This document shows, piece by piece, positions 21,678 through 34,100 of a DNA stretch of 64,000 nt; the stretch's first letter is position 1; each line of letters opens with the position of its first letter. This DNA is from Nipponacmea schrenckii. Taxonomy: Eukaryota; Mollusca; Gastropoda; Lottiidae. A model generated the notes under the pieces. That model saw nothing but the letters and a program-made list of their open reading frames with translations, was not told the origin of the DNA and made no database searches. The DNA lies in NCBI GenBank assembly GCA_030562195.1, contig CM060201.1, positions 35,322,067-35,386,066 on the forward strand, written 5' to 3'. The translations under genes and the position numbers were made by a program.

Positions 21678-24600
21678 ATGGCGTCGAATTCAAGCGAAGA
21701 AGTAAGTTTTTATTGAAATAAGATTTCTAACGATATTATTGAGTTCATAGAATCACCCAATCTATGCAAGAATTATACACGACTACACGGAGGTCTGCTA
21801 AAAGATTTTTTCAAATACAGCTTTTTCTTCAGGATCGCTTCTCCTAAAAAATAAAAATGAGTAAAAGTTAGCCTAAAAGTAAAAGATTCAACACTTCGAA
21901 GACTTCTTGTACATGTACTGTTGTATTCTCTCGAATTTACCTGAAGAAAGGAGTAAGGGCTACTTCACACGTCAGTTTGCAGTGTGTTCGTCAATGAGTT
22001 CGCCACTCACCAGTGAGTCCATCAGTGAGTTCGTCAGTCCGTCACTGAGATCGCCACTCCGTCAATATTGCTAGAAAGACTCTTCCCCGAGATTACCTTA
22101 CTCAGTTGCAGTATAATATTGTTTAGTCATCCCTCACTTATATGAATCATAGGTAAGCACTAAGCAGTCATTTAGGCACACTTTTTTTTGCACACCTCAT
22201 AATTCACATTTAGACACAGCACTTTAGGTACACTTCATTTAGGCACGCGGTCGGATAAATACTTGTCACTTAGGCACAGTGTTATATTGACACAGCATAT
22301 AAAGCACACTTTCAATTAGACACATACTTATTAAGGCACACTCAAATTAGGCACATCTTCAATTAGCTGTGTTCCTAAAAGAAGTGTGCCTACAGTACTA
22401 GGTCTAAATGAGGTGTGCTTAAAAAATATGTGCCTAAATGACAGTGAACCGATTATATGGGTATGTTTTAGCAGGATTATGCCCTTTTGTCTGAAGAAAA
22501 GAATTGTAAATGAAAATTTAGTAAATGAAAATCATGGCATGATAATTTCAGGTAATAACTGAGTTATTGGAACAACAATCTATTAAAAAAGATAAAGATG
22601 TAGAAGAACTTTATTTAGCCAAAAGGTAAACTAAAATTACATGTCTAGCGGTTAGAGCGTTGGTTCTTTACATTATGACGTCATTTGTTTGGATACGTTA
22701 AAAATGTCGCATGTGAGTTCTAATCTCGATCGGTGTGTGATAGTTCGATGACCTTGAATAAGTCATCTTCACTCAAAATTCAAGTCCACCCAGCTGTAAA
22801 TGGGTATGGATAATCCTGGACAGATCAATACAAAGAGGTTTGGTGCCAAGGACTAGCTTGTAGATGTAATGGTGTAGACCTAATGTAAATTGAAATCTTT
22901 TGTTTATGCGATTGTGAAGAGTACACCATCCACACTTTGAGCATGCTTACAGACTACACATCTTTTGTTTTCTACAGTAAAGAACTCTTCCAAAATCTAA
23001 AACTAAACCTATTAAAAACTCCAAAAGTTGCTGATCTCTATTAAAATAATTGCAAACTGCAGCCTTAATTTAAAAATATTTTTCTTAATCTACTACATTC
23101 CCGATGTGTCGGTCATTTTGCAAAGAGTGTTGATGACTCTCTCTCTCTAATTGCATTTCTTTAAAAGTGATTGAAGAGGACTCTTAAATTCCATTAAAAC
23201 AAGGCAATGATTGATTTACTATTAAAAGCTCAATACCAAGAGGTTTGATCAAGCTTCAACTGGTAGAAAGCATCTTTGTGAAACCATAATGTTATTCATG
23301 TAAAAAATATTTGATTTAGATTTTTGAATTGGACAGGAATAGTAGATCTAATTGAAATAAACTATGTGTGTATTTTTATTCCAGAAATCTTAGTGAAGTA
23401 TGTGATTTAAGACAGTTTCGATTTTTGAAATATTTATGGTTAAATGGCAATAAAGTAAGAAATATAGCAATCGTCAAATTATATCCCAAAATTCTCATCA
23501 TAGGGGAAAATAAATAAACTTATATTATTGTCCTGTTGTTTAACAGCTCTTAGAATCTTTAAATTAGTGTATGAGGTCAGACACAAAAGAATGAGATTGA
23601 AGACTTATTAAGTGTAACTGAAGAAAGCTATAACAGAAATGTTAAACAACAGGGGCCTTTAAAACTTAACTTAAACAAAATCAGGATTTGACGAAAACAG
23701 TAAAATTTTAAATGAGCCTTTATGGTTGACCTATCAGAAAACTGGAATACTAAAATCTTCTGAAGTTAAGTTTTCTAGTATAAGGTTCAGAGACAATAAT
23801 ATAATATAAGTTTTATTGTCATTGTAAATTTTAAAACTATTTTGTCTAAAATCAGGATATGTACATGTATTACATTCAAATCATGGATACCATGGGGATC
23901 AGTTATAGTATTAAATATCGTCTGCTAGATGGCACAGAGCCAAGTCAGTCACATGACTTGTGAGAACGGCATGTTGAGTAAGATCTATGCGGTGACAATA
24001 GCGTCACTCGTGCTCTAGTCATAGCCGTATGAATTTTGTGAGGTTTTATCTATGTGTACAATGGTTAAAATTAAACTATATTTTAAGATATCGCTATATT
24101 TGGTGACTTAATGACGAGTCAACCTAAGAAAAAAAGGAAACAAAATTCTAGATTTTTATTTAAAAATGAATAAGCATCAGAATGATTTAAATTTACATCA
24201 TCAATATATTTCAGTTGAGAAGAATAAATTGTTTACAAGGAAATTGTCGGTTGGTGGAACTGTATTTACAAAATAATCAACTGGTGTCTATAGACGGGGC
24301 ATTACGTCACCTGACTTGTTTAAAACTACTATTTCTTCATAATAATCAGTTATTTAAACTAGACCAGGTTTTAAACGAGTTAAAAAAGTTGAACTGTTTA
24401 GACACATTGAGTAAGTAGTCTATGTGTCGCTGTCATTATGTCGTCCAAATGTCGCCCAATATATTTAGTTTTATCTAGATTGCTACGTGCATTTTTGTTC
24501 AATACTGCCTGATTTTTTTTTTTTAATTGTGTATGTCACAAACCATTGTAGAGGCAATTTGAACATTTTTTGAAAATTTTTTTAATTCAAAGATAACTGA

Positions 24601-27328
24601 AACTTTGGAAAATGATTATACATAGACAAAGTTCAAGTTCAACAAACCCTAAACAAAACAAGTGCAACAAACTTGAATATGTCATCTTCACTCATAATTT
24701 CAGTCCACCCAGCTGTAAATGGGTACGGATAATCCGGGAAAGATCAATGTTAAGAGGTTTGGTCAAGGACCAGCTGGTAGAAAGAATCCCTGTCACGGCG
24801 GACTTGTGAACCTAAGTTGTTATCCTTATAAAATATAGTTGTTTCTTTCTTTCTTTCTTAGATGTAATAGAGATCTGTTTTCTAGGTACACAAGTCATCT
24901 TAAATTTAAATTTTGATATTTTCAGGTTTGTTTGATAATCCAGTGTCCCAGGAACCAGACTACAGAATCCATGTTTTAAATTCCATCAAATCTCTTCAGA
25001 TACTAGATAGACAAGGTAAGAATCTTTATATGACATTTAGAAGTAGGTGGAACATTAAATAAATGAATACAGTATTATAGATATACTACTTATGTGAATT
25101 GAAAATTTGCTAAAAATGAAAGAGAAGTAGTATAGTTTTTCTATAATAGTGGTCTTATTTATTTAATGTAAGAGCTATTCCTTATATATCTACATCCAAT
25201 TGACAGCTTGATATAGATGGTACAGAACAAAAACTTATTTTGATTAATATCACTCTGGTGACAGCTGTTAATATTTGTTTTACTTAAGACTGGAAACTGG
25301 TATAAGATTGATCCCATGTAATCCAATATAATTGATACCCTGCAGCTCCCTGTGTATAAATATGAATTTTCTGTTTCAGTCAAAATACACGATATTTAGA
25401 TTGATTTAATCATAGAGGTATAACGATTTTTTAAAATTTTAAAATTTTCAGAGGTGTCAAAATCAGAACGAGATTTAACCAAGAAAATTTACCAGCAAGA
25501 AGCTGACCATGTATCGCAAACTATTGCGTTTGGTCGCCGTACTCAGGGGCCACCCAAATTATACCATATGTATACAGATACACACAATAAAACAACCAAA
25601 GTTGGTAGGTCGGATTTTTTATGAGCTACATTGGCTGGGTGATGATATGCGACCATCTTAGTGTCTTAGTACAATATTGTACTCCAAACAGAGACAATCA
25701 TAGACTCTATATTTTACATGGGTCAGAATTTGGTCCAATACACAAGGACATGGTCCTGTCTAACATTCAGTCCATAGAGACAAACATAGACTCTTTATTT
25801 TACATGGGTCAGAATTAGGTCCAATACACAAGGACATGGTCCTGTCTAACATTCAGCCCATAGAGAAAAAAGACTCTTTTTAATTTTAAAAAATGGGTCA
25901 GAATTAGGTCCAATACACAGGGACATGGTCCTGTCTAACATTCAGTCCATAGAGACAAACATAGACTCTTTATTTTACATGGTTCAAGTCTAATACACAA
26001 GGACATGGTTCTGTCTAACATTCAGTCCATAGAGACAAACATAGACTCTTTATTTTACATGGTTCAAGTCTAATACACAAGGACATGGTTCTGTCTAACA
26101 TTCAGCCCATAGAGACAAACATAGACTCTTTATTTTACATGGGTCAGAATTTGGTCCAATACACAAGGACATGGTCCTGTCTAATATTCAGCCCATAGAG
26201 ACAAACATAGACTCTTTATTTTACATGGTTCAAAGGTCTAATACACAAGGACATGGTTCTGTCTAACATTCAGTCCATAGAGACAAACATAGACTCTTTA
26301 TTTTACATGGGTCAAGTCTAATACACAAGAAATGGTTCCGTCTAATATACTACACTGATAATGTGAACTGGACAATGAATGATATGAACAAAAAATAAAA
26401 AAATATATGCATGATTCAAGTTATTTATCAGTTCTTGTTTTTTACTTTAGATAAGCGAAATATTGGAAACAGTTTTATACAAGATCAGTAAGTATAAAAT
26501 GATATATTTATATAAAACAACATGGTTAAATAAAGGTTCAGATTATTTTGATCCATTTTATTACTGAGAACAGTGACACTTTCCATCAAATACAGTGACT
26601 GCAGTTACCAACAATAAAACATGAATATTACAGAGTTTCTTGGGTTTTTCCTTCTATATTTGCTTATTGTAGAAAATCGAGACATCACTGTGACACATTC
26701 TATCTGTCCTCAGTTTATGATAGTGTTACATATGTTAGGTATTTATTTCTAAAACCCCAACCTTTTAATCAGAATAATATCCAAAAAATTTGAAAAGCTG
26801 ACCCTGCTCATGTGAAAAAAGAAGGAAAATTTCCTATTTAACCCTTAAAATATTACCTCATTTTGCTGCTTGTTTTCAAATAACCTTGCATTGAAATAAT
26901 TTAATTTTTCAACCATGCATGTCTTCTTAAAACAGAAAAGTATCTACTGGAACTGGAACCTGTTTCACAAAATTTTAACTAAGATACAATCAAGATTTTA
27001 AGAAATACAGTAACCTGATTGGTTAATTAAAACTTAATTTTAGTGATTGACCAATCTGACCATTGGAACACTAAAATCATCCTAAGTTAAGTTTTCGTCA
27101 AACAGGTTCCTGTTTACACATCAGTAAGATTGCTGAACCAACAATAATCTCAATAATTGCAGGGTAGTGTATGATTCACTAGAGGATGCTGTCAATGATA
27201 GAAGGATGAAGAAATCACTGATGTTATATACCAGCATGGATTGGTCTAAAGTACCGAGAATTGAGGAAAGAAGAACAGCTATTCAACCTTTTGATTGTCC
27301 TGAAATAGTCACTCATGTATATAGATAA
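21678..27328 (+). CDS. LRRC72: Leucine-rich repeat protein, LRRC72-like
   Basis: Eight exons: 21678-21701, 22552-22625, 23385-23454, 24215-24410, 24926-25015, 25452-25604, 26451-26487 and 27163-27328. All phases match (0,2,0,1,1,1,2), giving 269 aa. It starts MASNSSEE. Consecutive LRRs follow: ELYLAKRNL, LKYLWLNGNK, LVELYLQNNQLVSIDGALR and LKLLFLHNNQLFKL. Then comes an LRR cap (FDNPVSQEPDYRIHVLNSIK...LDRQ) as in LRRC and dynein-light-chain-like LRR proteins. The C-terminal tail (RTQGPPKLYH, MDWSKVPRIEERR) is non-LRR and carries the family likeness to LRRC72, a poorly characterised protein. Function is unknown; a ciliary or sperm role would be speculation. Several introns contain SINEs and tandem repeats. 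Confidence 0.78.
22636..22880 (+). mobile_element. tRNA-derived SINE (LRRC72 intron 2)
   Basis: The head has an A-box-like tctagcggttagagc at about 22643 and a B-box-like gtgagttctaatctcg at about 22714, followed by a body with gaccttgaataagtcatctt, cagctgtaaatgggta and gataatcctggacagatc. The body recurs at 24670-24790, 41455-41545, 42405-42490 and 43970-44035, defining an interspersed SINE family. Confidence 0.65.
24660..24865 (+). mobile_element. SINE body with tttc-rich tail (LRRC72 intron 4)
   Basis: Shares the body of the 22.6-kb SINE (cagctgtaaatgggtacgga, gaggtttggtcaaggaccag) and ends in a short tttcttt simple-repeat tail near 24840-24860, typical of SINE 3' ends. The tRNA-like head is missing or degraded, consistent with 5' truncation. 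Confidence 0.58.
25690..26345. repeat. ~80-88-bp tandem repeat in LRRC72 intron 6
   Basis: About eight copies of a unit containing acaaggacatggtcctgtct, cagtccatagagacaaac and actctttattttacatgg. The array starts about 85 bp after the exon 6 donor. Short open frames within it have no support as exons. Confidence 0.9.
26955..27110. mobile_element. MITE family A, near-complete copy (LRRC72 intron 7)
   Basis: A 156-bp element with terminal inverted repeats: it begins GGAACCTGTTTCACAAAA and ends GTCAAACAGGTTCC, and the next inner bases (aactaagat / atcctaagtt) also pair. The centre holds gattggttaat and gtgattgaccaatc, also partly palindromic. Related copies or fragments lie at 16395-16500, 23650-23790, 30512-30670, 34680-34790, 51325-51410, 56035-56125, 58085-58225 and 59879-60033. 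Confidence 0.75.
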
Positions 27329-27975
27329 CATCTGTACGGATTCTAGACCATGTTTACAATGTCAAGCTATTACAGACTGTGTCTAGTATGAATTCATTGG
27401 GTTTTTTTTTATATTGTATAAGGAATGTTTGTAAATGAAGTGATTTGATTGGATTGTATGATAGTGTATACAGCCAATCACAGGCCTCAACAGAAACTTT
27501 GTTTGTGCATAATTGGCTAACAGAATTCCCGTCAATGACTTTGATTGGCTGTATTTCCTGGGTTACAACCCAATCACATAGTTTTATTTATATACTTCTG
27601 ATGCATATTAAAAGAATGTTGTCAAGGTATAAGACACAGTTTGTAATAGCTGAACAGTTTAAGATTTGCTAGGCTCGTTCCTTTTGTAATGTAATTTGAT
27701 TTTGGAGTTACAAAGAGTTTATATAAGAGAAATATGGCATTGATTTCAATCAGTATTCAGTAATGATATTTTTAGTTTTCATGACCTGTGATATATTTTC
27801 TTGGTTTATTAAAGATTTATCATTTTTTAAATTTCTAACTTTGATATCACATCTTTCTGTGTAAATATTCACCTCCAGATAATATGATGCCTTGCAATTA
27901 AAACTGTCTTCATTTTGGTATAATGAGGGAACAGACCTTCCGCTTATCTAGGTCGGATTCAAAACCAACAGGAGA
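27329..27975. other. 3' flank of the LRRC72-like gene
   Basis: Non-coding. Positions about 27355-27385 (caatgtcaagctattacaga) are a reverse-strand match to the 40-bp unit of the helicase-intron minisatellite. Positions 27465-27570 resemble pieces near 33240-33320 (cagccaatcacaggcctcaa; gattggctgtatt), so this is part of an interspersed element. I see no gene. Confidence 0.5.
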
Positions 27976-29709
27976 AGTCCACTTTATTTATAGGTAGAAT
28001 AAATAGTAATAGAAACTATACAGACTAAACTTATATCGTGTTGATTACTACTTACACTACCTAAAAACATTATCAAACAGTCCACTTTATTTATAGGTAG
28101 AATAAATAGTAATAGAAACTATACAGACTAAACTTATATTGTATTGATTACTACTTACACTACCTAAAAACATTATCAAACAGTCCACTTTATTTATAGG
28201 TAGAATAAATAGTAATAGGAACTATACAGACTAAACTTATATTGTGTTGATTACTACTTACACTACCTAAAAACATTATCAAACAGTCCACTTTATTTAT
28301 AGGTAGAATAAATAGTAATAGTAACTATACAGACTAAACTTATATTGTGTTGATTACTACTTACACTACCTAAAAACATTATCAAACAGTCCACTTTATT
28401 TATAGGTAGAATAAATAGTAATAGAAACTATACAGACTAAACTTATATTGTATTGATTACTACTTACACTACCTAAAAACATTATCAAACAGTCCACTTT
28501 ATTTATAGGTAGAATAAATAGTAATAGAAACTATACAGACTAAACTATATTGTATTGATTACTACTTACACTACCTAAAAACATTATCAAACAGTCCACT
28601 TTATTTATAGGTAGAATAAATAGTAATAGAAACTATACAGACTAGACTATATTGTATTGATTACTACTTACACTACCTAAAAACATTATCAAACAGTCCA
28701 CTTTATTTATAGGTAGAATAACTAGTAATAGAAACTATACAGACTAAACTTATATTGTATTGATTACTACTTACACTACCTAAAAACATTATCAAACAGT
28801 CCACTTTATTTATAGGTAGAATAAATAGTAATAGAAACTATACAGACTAGACTATATTGTATTGATTACTACTTACACTACCTAAAAACATTATCAAACA
28901 GTCCACTTTATTTATAGGTAGAATAAATAGTAATAGAAACTATACAGACTAAACTTATATCGTGTTGATTACTACTTACACTACCTAAAAACATTATCAA
29001 ACAGTCCACTTTATTTATAGGTAGAATAAATAGTAATAGAAACTATACAGACTAAACTTATATTGTATTGATTACTACTTACACTACCTAAAAACATTAT
29101 CAAACAGTCCACTTTATTTATAGGTAGAATAAATAGTAATAGAAACTATACAGACTAGACTATATTGTATTGATTACTACTTATACTACCTAAAAACATT
29201 ATCAAACAGTCCACTTTATTTATAGGTAGAATAAATAGTAATAGTAACAATACAGACTAAACTTATATTGTATTGATTACTACTTACACTACCTAAAAAC
29301 ATTATCAAACAGTCCACTTTATTTATAGGTAGAATAAATAGTAATAGAAACTATACAGACTAAACTTATATTGTATTGATTACTACTTACACTACCTAAA
29401 AACATTATCAAACAGTCCACTTTATTTATAGGTAGAATAAATAGTAATAGAAACTATACAGACTAGACTATATTGTATTGATTACTACTTATACTACCTA
29501 AAAACATTATCAAACAGTCCACTTTATTTATAGGTAGAATAAATAGTAATAGAAACTATACAGACTAAACTTATATTGTATTGATTACTACTTACACTAC
29601 CTAAAAACATTATCAAACAGTCCACTTTATTTATAGGTAGAATAAATAGTAATAGAAACTATACAGACTAAACTTATATTGTATTGATTACTACTTACAC
29701 TACCTAAAA
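27976..29709. repeat. ~103-bp satellite-like array, 17 copies
   Basis: Seventeen head-to-tail copies of a 102-104-bp unit starting agtccactttatttataggt and containing actatacagactaaact and ttgattactacttacactac. Copies differ at only a few positions. One variant is actagactata, and another (tatatcgtgttg) marks copies 1 and 10, hinting at a higher-order period. A diverged single unit lies at 54172-54285. It sits between the convergent LRRC72-like and TADA3 genes. Confidence 0.95.
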
Positions 29710-31162
29710 ATGCATTGCTCCTGTTCAGATGTGCAGAACATCTTTACATTACATAATAATGGATTAAGGGGATTAACTGTTTTTGAATAATCCATTAACT
29801 AAAATACCTAATTTATATAAACACTAAGATGCATTCTTCAAGGTTTTTAAAAAAAATTATGTTAATGAAATTGTTGTTATTTTGTTGGGCTGGATGTTGA
29901 TGGGTTATCTAAAATATTTGAGGATGAGCAAAAAAAAGTTTTATTTTTATACAAGGTGTTTTAATGGATTTTAAATACAATGAAATTTTTATAATAGGAT
30001 TATTTTTCTGTAATGAAGCGATAACAATACAACAGAGTACAATTCTCACATCAGACAAATAGAAAGAATGAAACTATAAACTGTTCAACAGTTGTATTAA
30101 CCATAAAACTATTGTTCTATATATTAACATTAAGGAGTCCCTTAAATTGGAGAATTCATTGGAATCAACTGGACATACAATAAAACCAAGTTCCACATGT
30201 TCGAAAATATTAGATGCATATGGAATTCAAAATTGTGGAAACATAATGGAAGATTTTGAATCATACGCAAACGCATCTGACTTAGTTACCAGAATCAGGA
30301 CATGAGGATATTTTAAAGGCATGACCTCGCTGAACCACTCATCTTTACCTGAATATATCACAACCCTTTACATCATTTGATTGTTCAAGTCTAATGGACT
30401 CCAATTAGGTTCGGGTCTGTTATTTCTATAACATAAGAACTACTAGATAGTTTCATATACTGTATTTGCTTTCATGCCATTTGATTGGGGGCAGAATAGG
30501 AACAAACACAGCCTTATTCTCAAAAACTTAACTAAGATAAAATTCAAATTTAATGAAAATACAGTATCTGATTGGATAACACAACGGCATTTAAATTTGA
30601 TTTTAATGAATGACCAATCAGATGACTGGAACACTAAAGTCATCTTCAAGTTAAGTTTTCAAGAATAAGGTCCCGGAACTTTCCAATCTCGTTCTATAAA
30701 GACAAAACAAACATCAAGTACATCTACTATACCATATTAACGTTGCAGTGAACAAATAATTACCAGCTGACAGCCCAATAGCAGACTGATATTGGGTGTC
30801 TTGAGTAAAAAAAATCACAAGAACTACATGTATTGTAATGTTGCTTTGAATTGAAAGGAGTTTTACATCCTTCTTTTCTGCATATTGTTGGCACGAACAC
30901 GGGTACACCAGTATACTGATTAAAACATGTTTACAATTGGGACCTTTGGTATGAAGGATTATATAGAGACAATATTTTATAGATGATCTGCCAATTTAAT
31001 TCTCATCTGCACTTTAAACAGTGAAACATTGTGTCTCATAAGGTTAATATCTAACCATTTCCAAAACAGATTTATACTGTTCTAGGCTACCATATTTACT
31101 TTATCTTCAACATGACCCTCTTTTCTCAGAAATTCTCCAAACTCTTCATCAATTCCTGGATC
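29710..31162. other. Intergenic between the satellite and TADA3
   Basis: AT-rich and non-coding apart from repeats: a MITE family A copy at 30512-30670, a family B fragment at about 30855-30900, and a piece near 30270-30440 (caggacatgaggat, ctccaattaggttcgggtct) repeated near 46535-46670 in a PLK1 intron. I see no gene. Confidence 0.5.
30512..30670. mobile_element. MITE family A, subfamily with CCTTATTCT ends
   Basis: Begins ccttattctcaaaaacttaa and ends ttaagttttcaagaataagg, inverted copies of one another. Between them are tgattggataacaca and gaatgaccaatcagatgac. This end type, rather than GGAACCTGTTT, is the one amplified in the array at 56.1-56.5 kb. Confidence 0.72.
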
Positions 31163-34100
31163 TCAAACATCCAAGCTGTTCATAATGGCATCTCGTTCTT
31201 TTAAAGCTTTCCAGGCTGCATCTTTCTCTTTCTTTGTTGTTGGTTTCTTCTTTTGTTTAGAGGCCTGAATTTTTCTGTAGGCTTCCATTACCTAAATAAA
31301 AATATTTGTTAAGTACTCAGTAATTTACTCCCTAACAAGAATAAAAATTCAGTCAATAAAAAAATCTAGTCCAAAGAATGGCAAAATCAGAAGTAATAGT
31401 TGTATAGTAGTGGACTCCTACAAAGATAATTACCATCAGGTGTTTAGAAAAGAGTAAGCATGGTCTGTTTTTGAACGACATCCACAACTGTAGTAATTAA
31501 CATCCTGAGATACAACCAAATCAATTAATGCCATAATATCTGACTAGACATATCAGTCAAAATACAGGAATCAGATATATTGTTTTTATCAAGGAGTTCT
31601 ACATCAGGACCATAAAATTTTCATCTCTTAATCACCCTATTTACTAGTTCAATAGTAGTTTAGCATACTCTTGTCACCTCCAAAACATTGATTATAAAAT
31701 GTCTGATTGGAAAATAATATATTAGTATTTTAACAAAATACACAAACTAATACAAGTGATACCTAAAAGCCTATGCCAGTGCTTTTGTAACTTTACCTAA
31801 CTGAAATAGTGATATCAACCCCCCAAAAATATCAGATAGGGGGAAAATATATACCAACAGCCCTGCCTGATTATCTCTGTGCCTTTTCTTTGGTAAAATG
31901 ACCTGACAATTTTATTCTATTAACATTTTGTATTCCAAGTATCAGTTTTTACAAACCTCTGTATCAGCAGCAGCCAGTTTTTTCTTCATTTCTTGTTTGG
32001 CCATTTGTTCCTTGGCCTTGACATACAGTTGATTGGTAATGATCATATTCCTCTGGCACAGCAGACGCAGCTCCGATTGTTTTTTACGAATTTCAGCCAA
32101 AATCTCATCATCTGGATTATCATCTTCCTTATCTTCAAAATCCAATATACCTGGAAATACATTCAGAGAGTTAGCTTACTTATTGTAGATCAATCTTTGC
32201 CGTGATTGAACCCTGGACCTTCAGGTTAGCGAGCAAGTACCTAACTCCCTGAGCCTATGCAGCTCACTATATCAGAACGGAATGAGCAGAAATATCTGTT
32301 TTAAACTGTAATAAGAAGAGTTACTGACCTTGTTCTTCCAGTTCACGTTTAATGCGTCTCTCTAGATGTGTGGGGTTACCAATGTTTAATTGTTTAGCTA
32401 AAGTTCGGGGTGAGATAGCTGGTGCTTCATCAGCACTTTCTAAAACAATCAATACATCATTAGTTATAATAATTGATATTTGGGAATCAAAGCAAGTTGA
32501 TAAAATTAAAATGCCTATATTTATCCAATGGTTATTTCTATATTTTTAGGGACATAATGAATTTTTATTTCAACTTTATTCAGTATTATTGGTTTTATAC
32601 TATCTTAAAGATATATACAGTTGTAGACCTTGGCTTTTTTTGTTAAGTTATTTATGCCGAAACACATTCTATATAGTTCATATATTTATTGAGGCATATG
32701 TCTTCACTTTATGGGGATAACAGAAACTAAAGATATGCGTGCGCATGTGCAAAGCTGTGAAATGCATGTGTTATTAATATTTATACATGTTAACATCTTT
32801 CACCCAATGTCACATGTAGCTCTTTTATCATGATAAAAACTGTAGCCCTTGTACCAATCAGTATTATAATCAAGATATTAACTTACCTTTTCCTCCAGTG
32901 ATTTCATTCATAGAGTCATCTATAGGAGTCATGATATTCTCCTCTATTAGAGCTGACACTAATCTCTGAGTCAACTGACCAAATGGTGACTCTTCCATAT
33001 TACTGAATCCACTGAAATATTCATTAAGTACTACAATCTGGTTGAGAAATGAAGTGGAGTTTTACATCCTACTCTTTGGCACTTTGTGGGCTTATGAAGA
33101 CGGCACAATCTGATTGAGCAGAAGGCATATCTTCAGTGTCAAGCAATTATAAAGTATTGTACCATGCCTTTAATAGTCTTTCTTGTATAATAGAAGGCAG
33201 TAAATGCAGCAATTTGAATCAATATTGTACACAAGCAAGATGGCCAATCCGAGGCATCAAGAGAAATTCAGTAAACAAAAAGCCATGTTTCTATCTTACT
33301 GTCGAGAGCACTGATTGGCTGTATTGGCTTCTATAATTACAGGAACTATGGACAGAAAACTCAAATGATACAAATAGGAGCCATAAATGAGTGGGAATCA
33401 CATAGAAATACTTACTTGGGTTCGAGTTTTTTGAGTAAGGTGGTAGAATCATGGTGATGATGATTATGATGATTATTATTATTGTTGTTATGACTACCAG
33501 AATTCCTCTTCTTATCTACTTTCACACCTGGAATTAGATTAAGAGTACTGCATCCAAAATTTTAGACGTTAATCAATTCTTTAGTACAGCTGGTTATAGC
33601 TTTGGAAATATATGAAGAGAGGTTTGGCCAACTTTTATTTTTGATTCTGCCACTTCAGTTAGGGTCTATTGACTGGACTCTTCAACACAAAAATAACCTT
33701 TACCCTAGCTTTTTAGACAAACAAAAGAAATTTTTGAGGTGCATTAGACACTGAATACACGTTTTGTTTGTGTCACAAAATTTCAAAACTGGAAAGTCTA
33801 GTGTGCTAGACACTTACCATCATTTTGTTCTTCAAGAAGGTCTTCCTCAGCCCATTTCTCCGTGTAATGTTTCCCCAACTGTGTCACTTTAAAATAATCA
33901 CCATCTTCTTCGTGAGATTTTAAAATATCTTCTAGAACTTTCAAATCATCGTTAGTGATATCGGCACAGTATGGTTCCACTGATGTCCAGAATCTGTTGA
34001 CAGCGTCATTTTTTGGTAATTTTGGCAGTGTTTCTCTTGGTGCTTCATTAAATTCATACTCTAATATTTTAGACTGAAATAAAAATGGCATTCCGTATTA

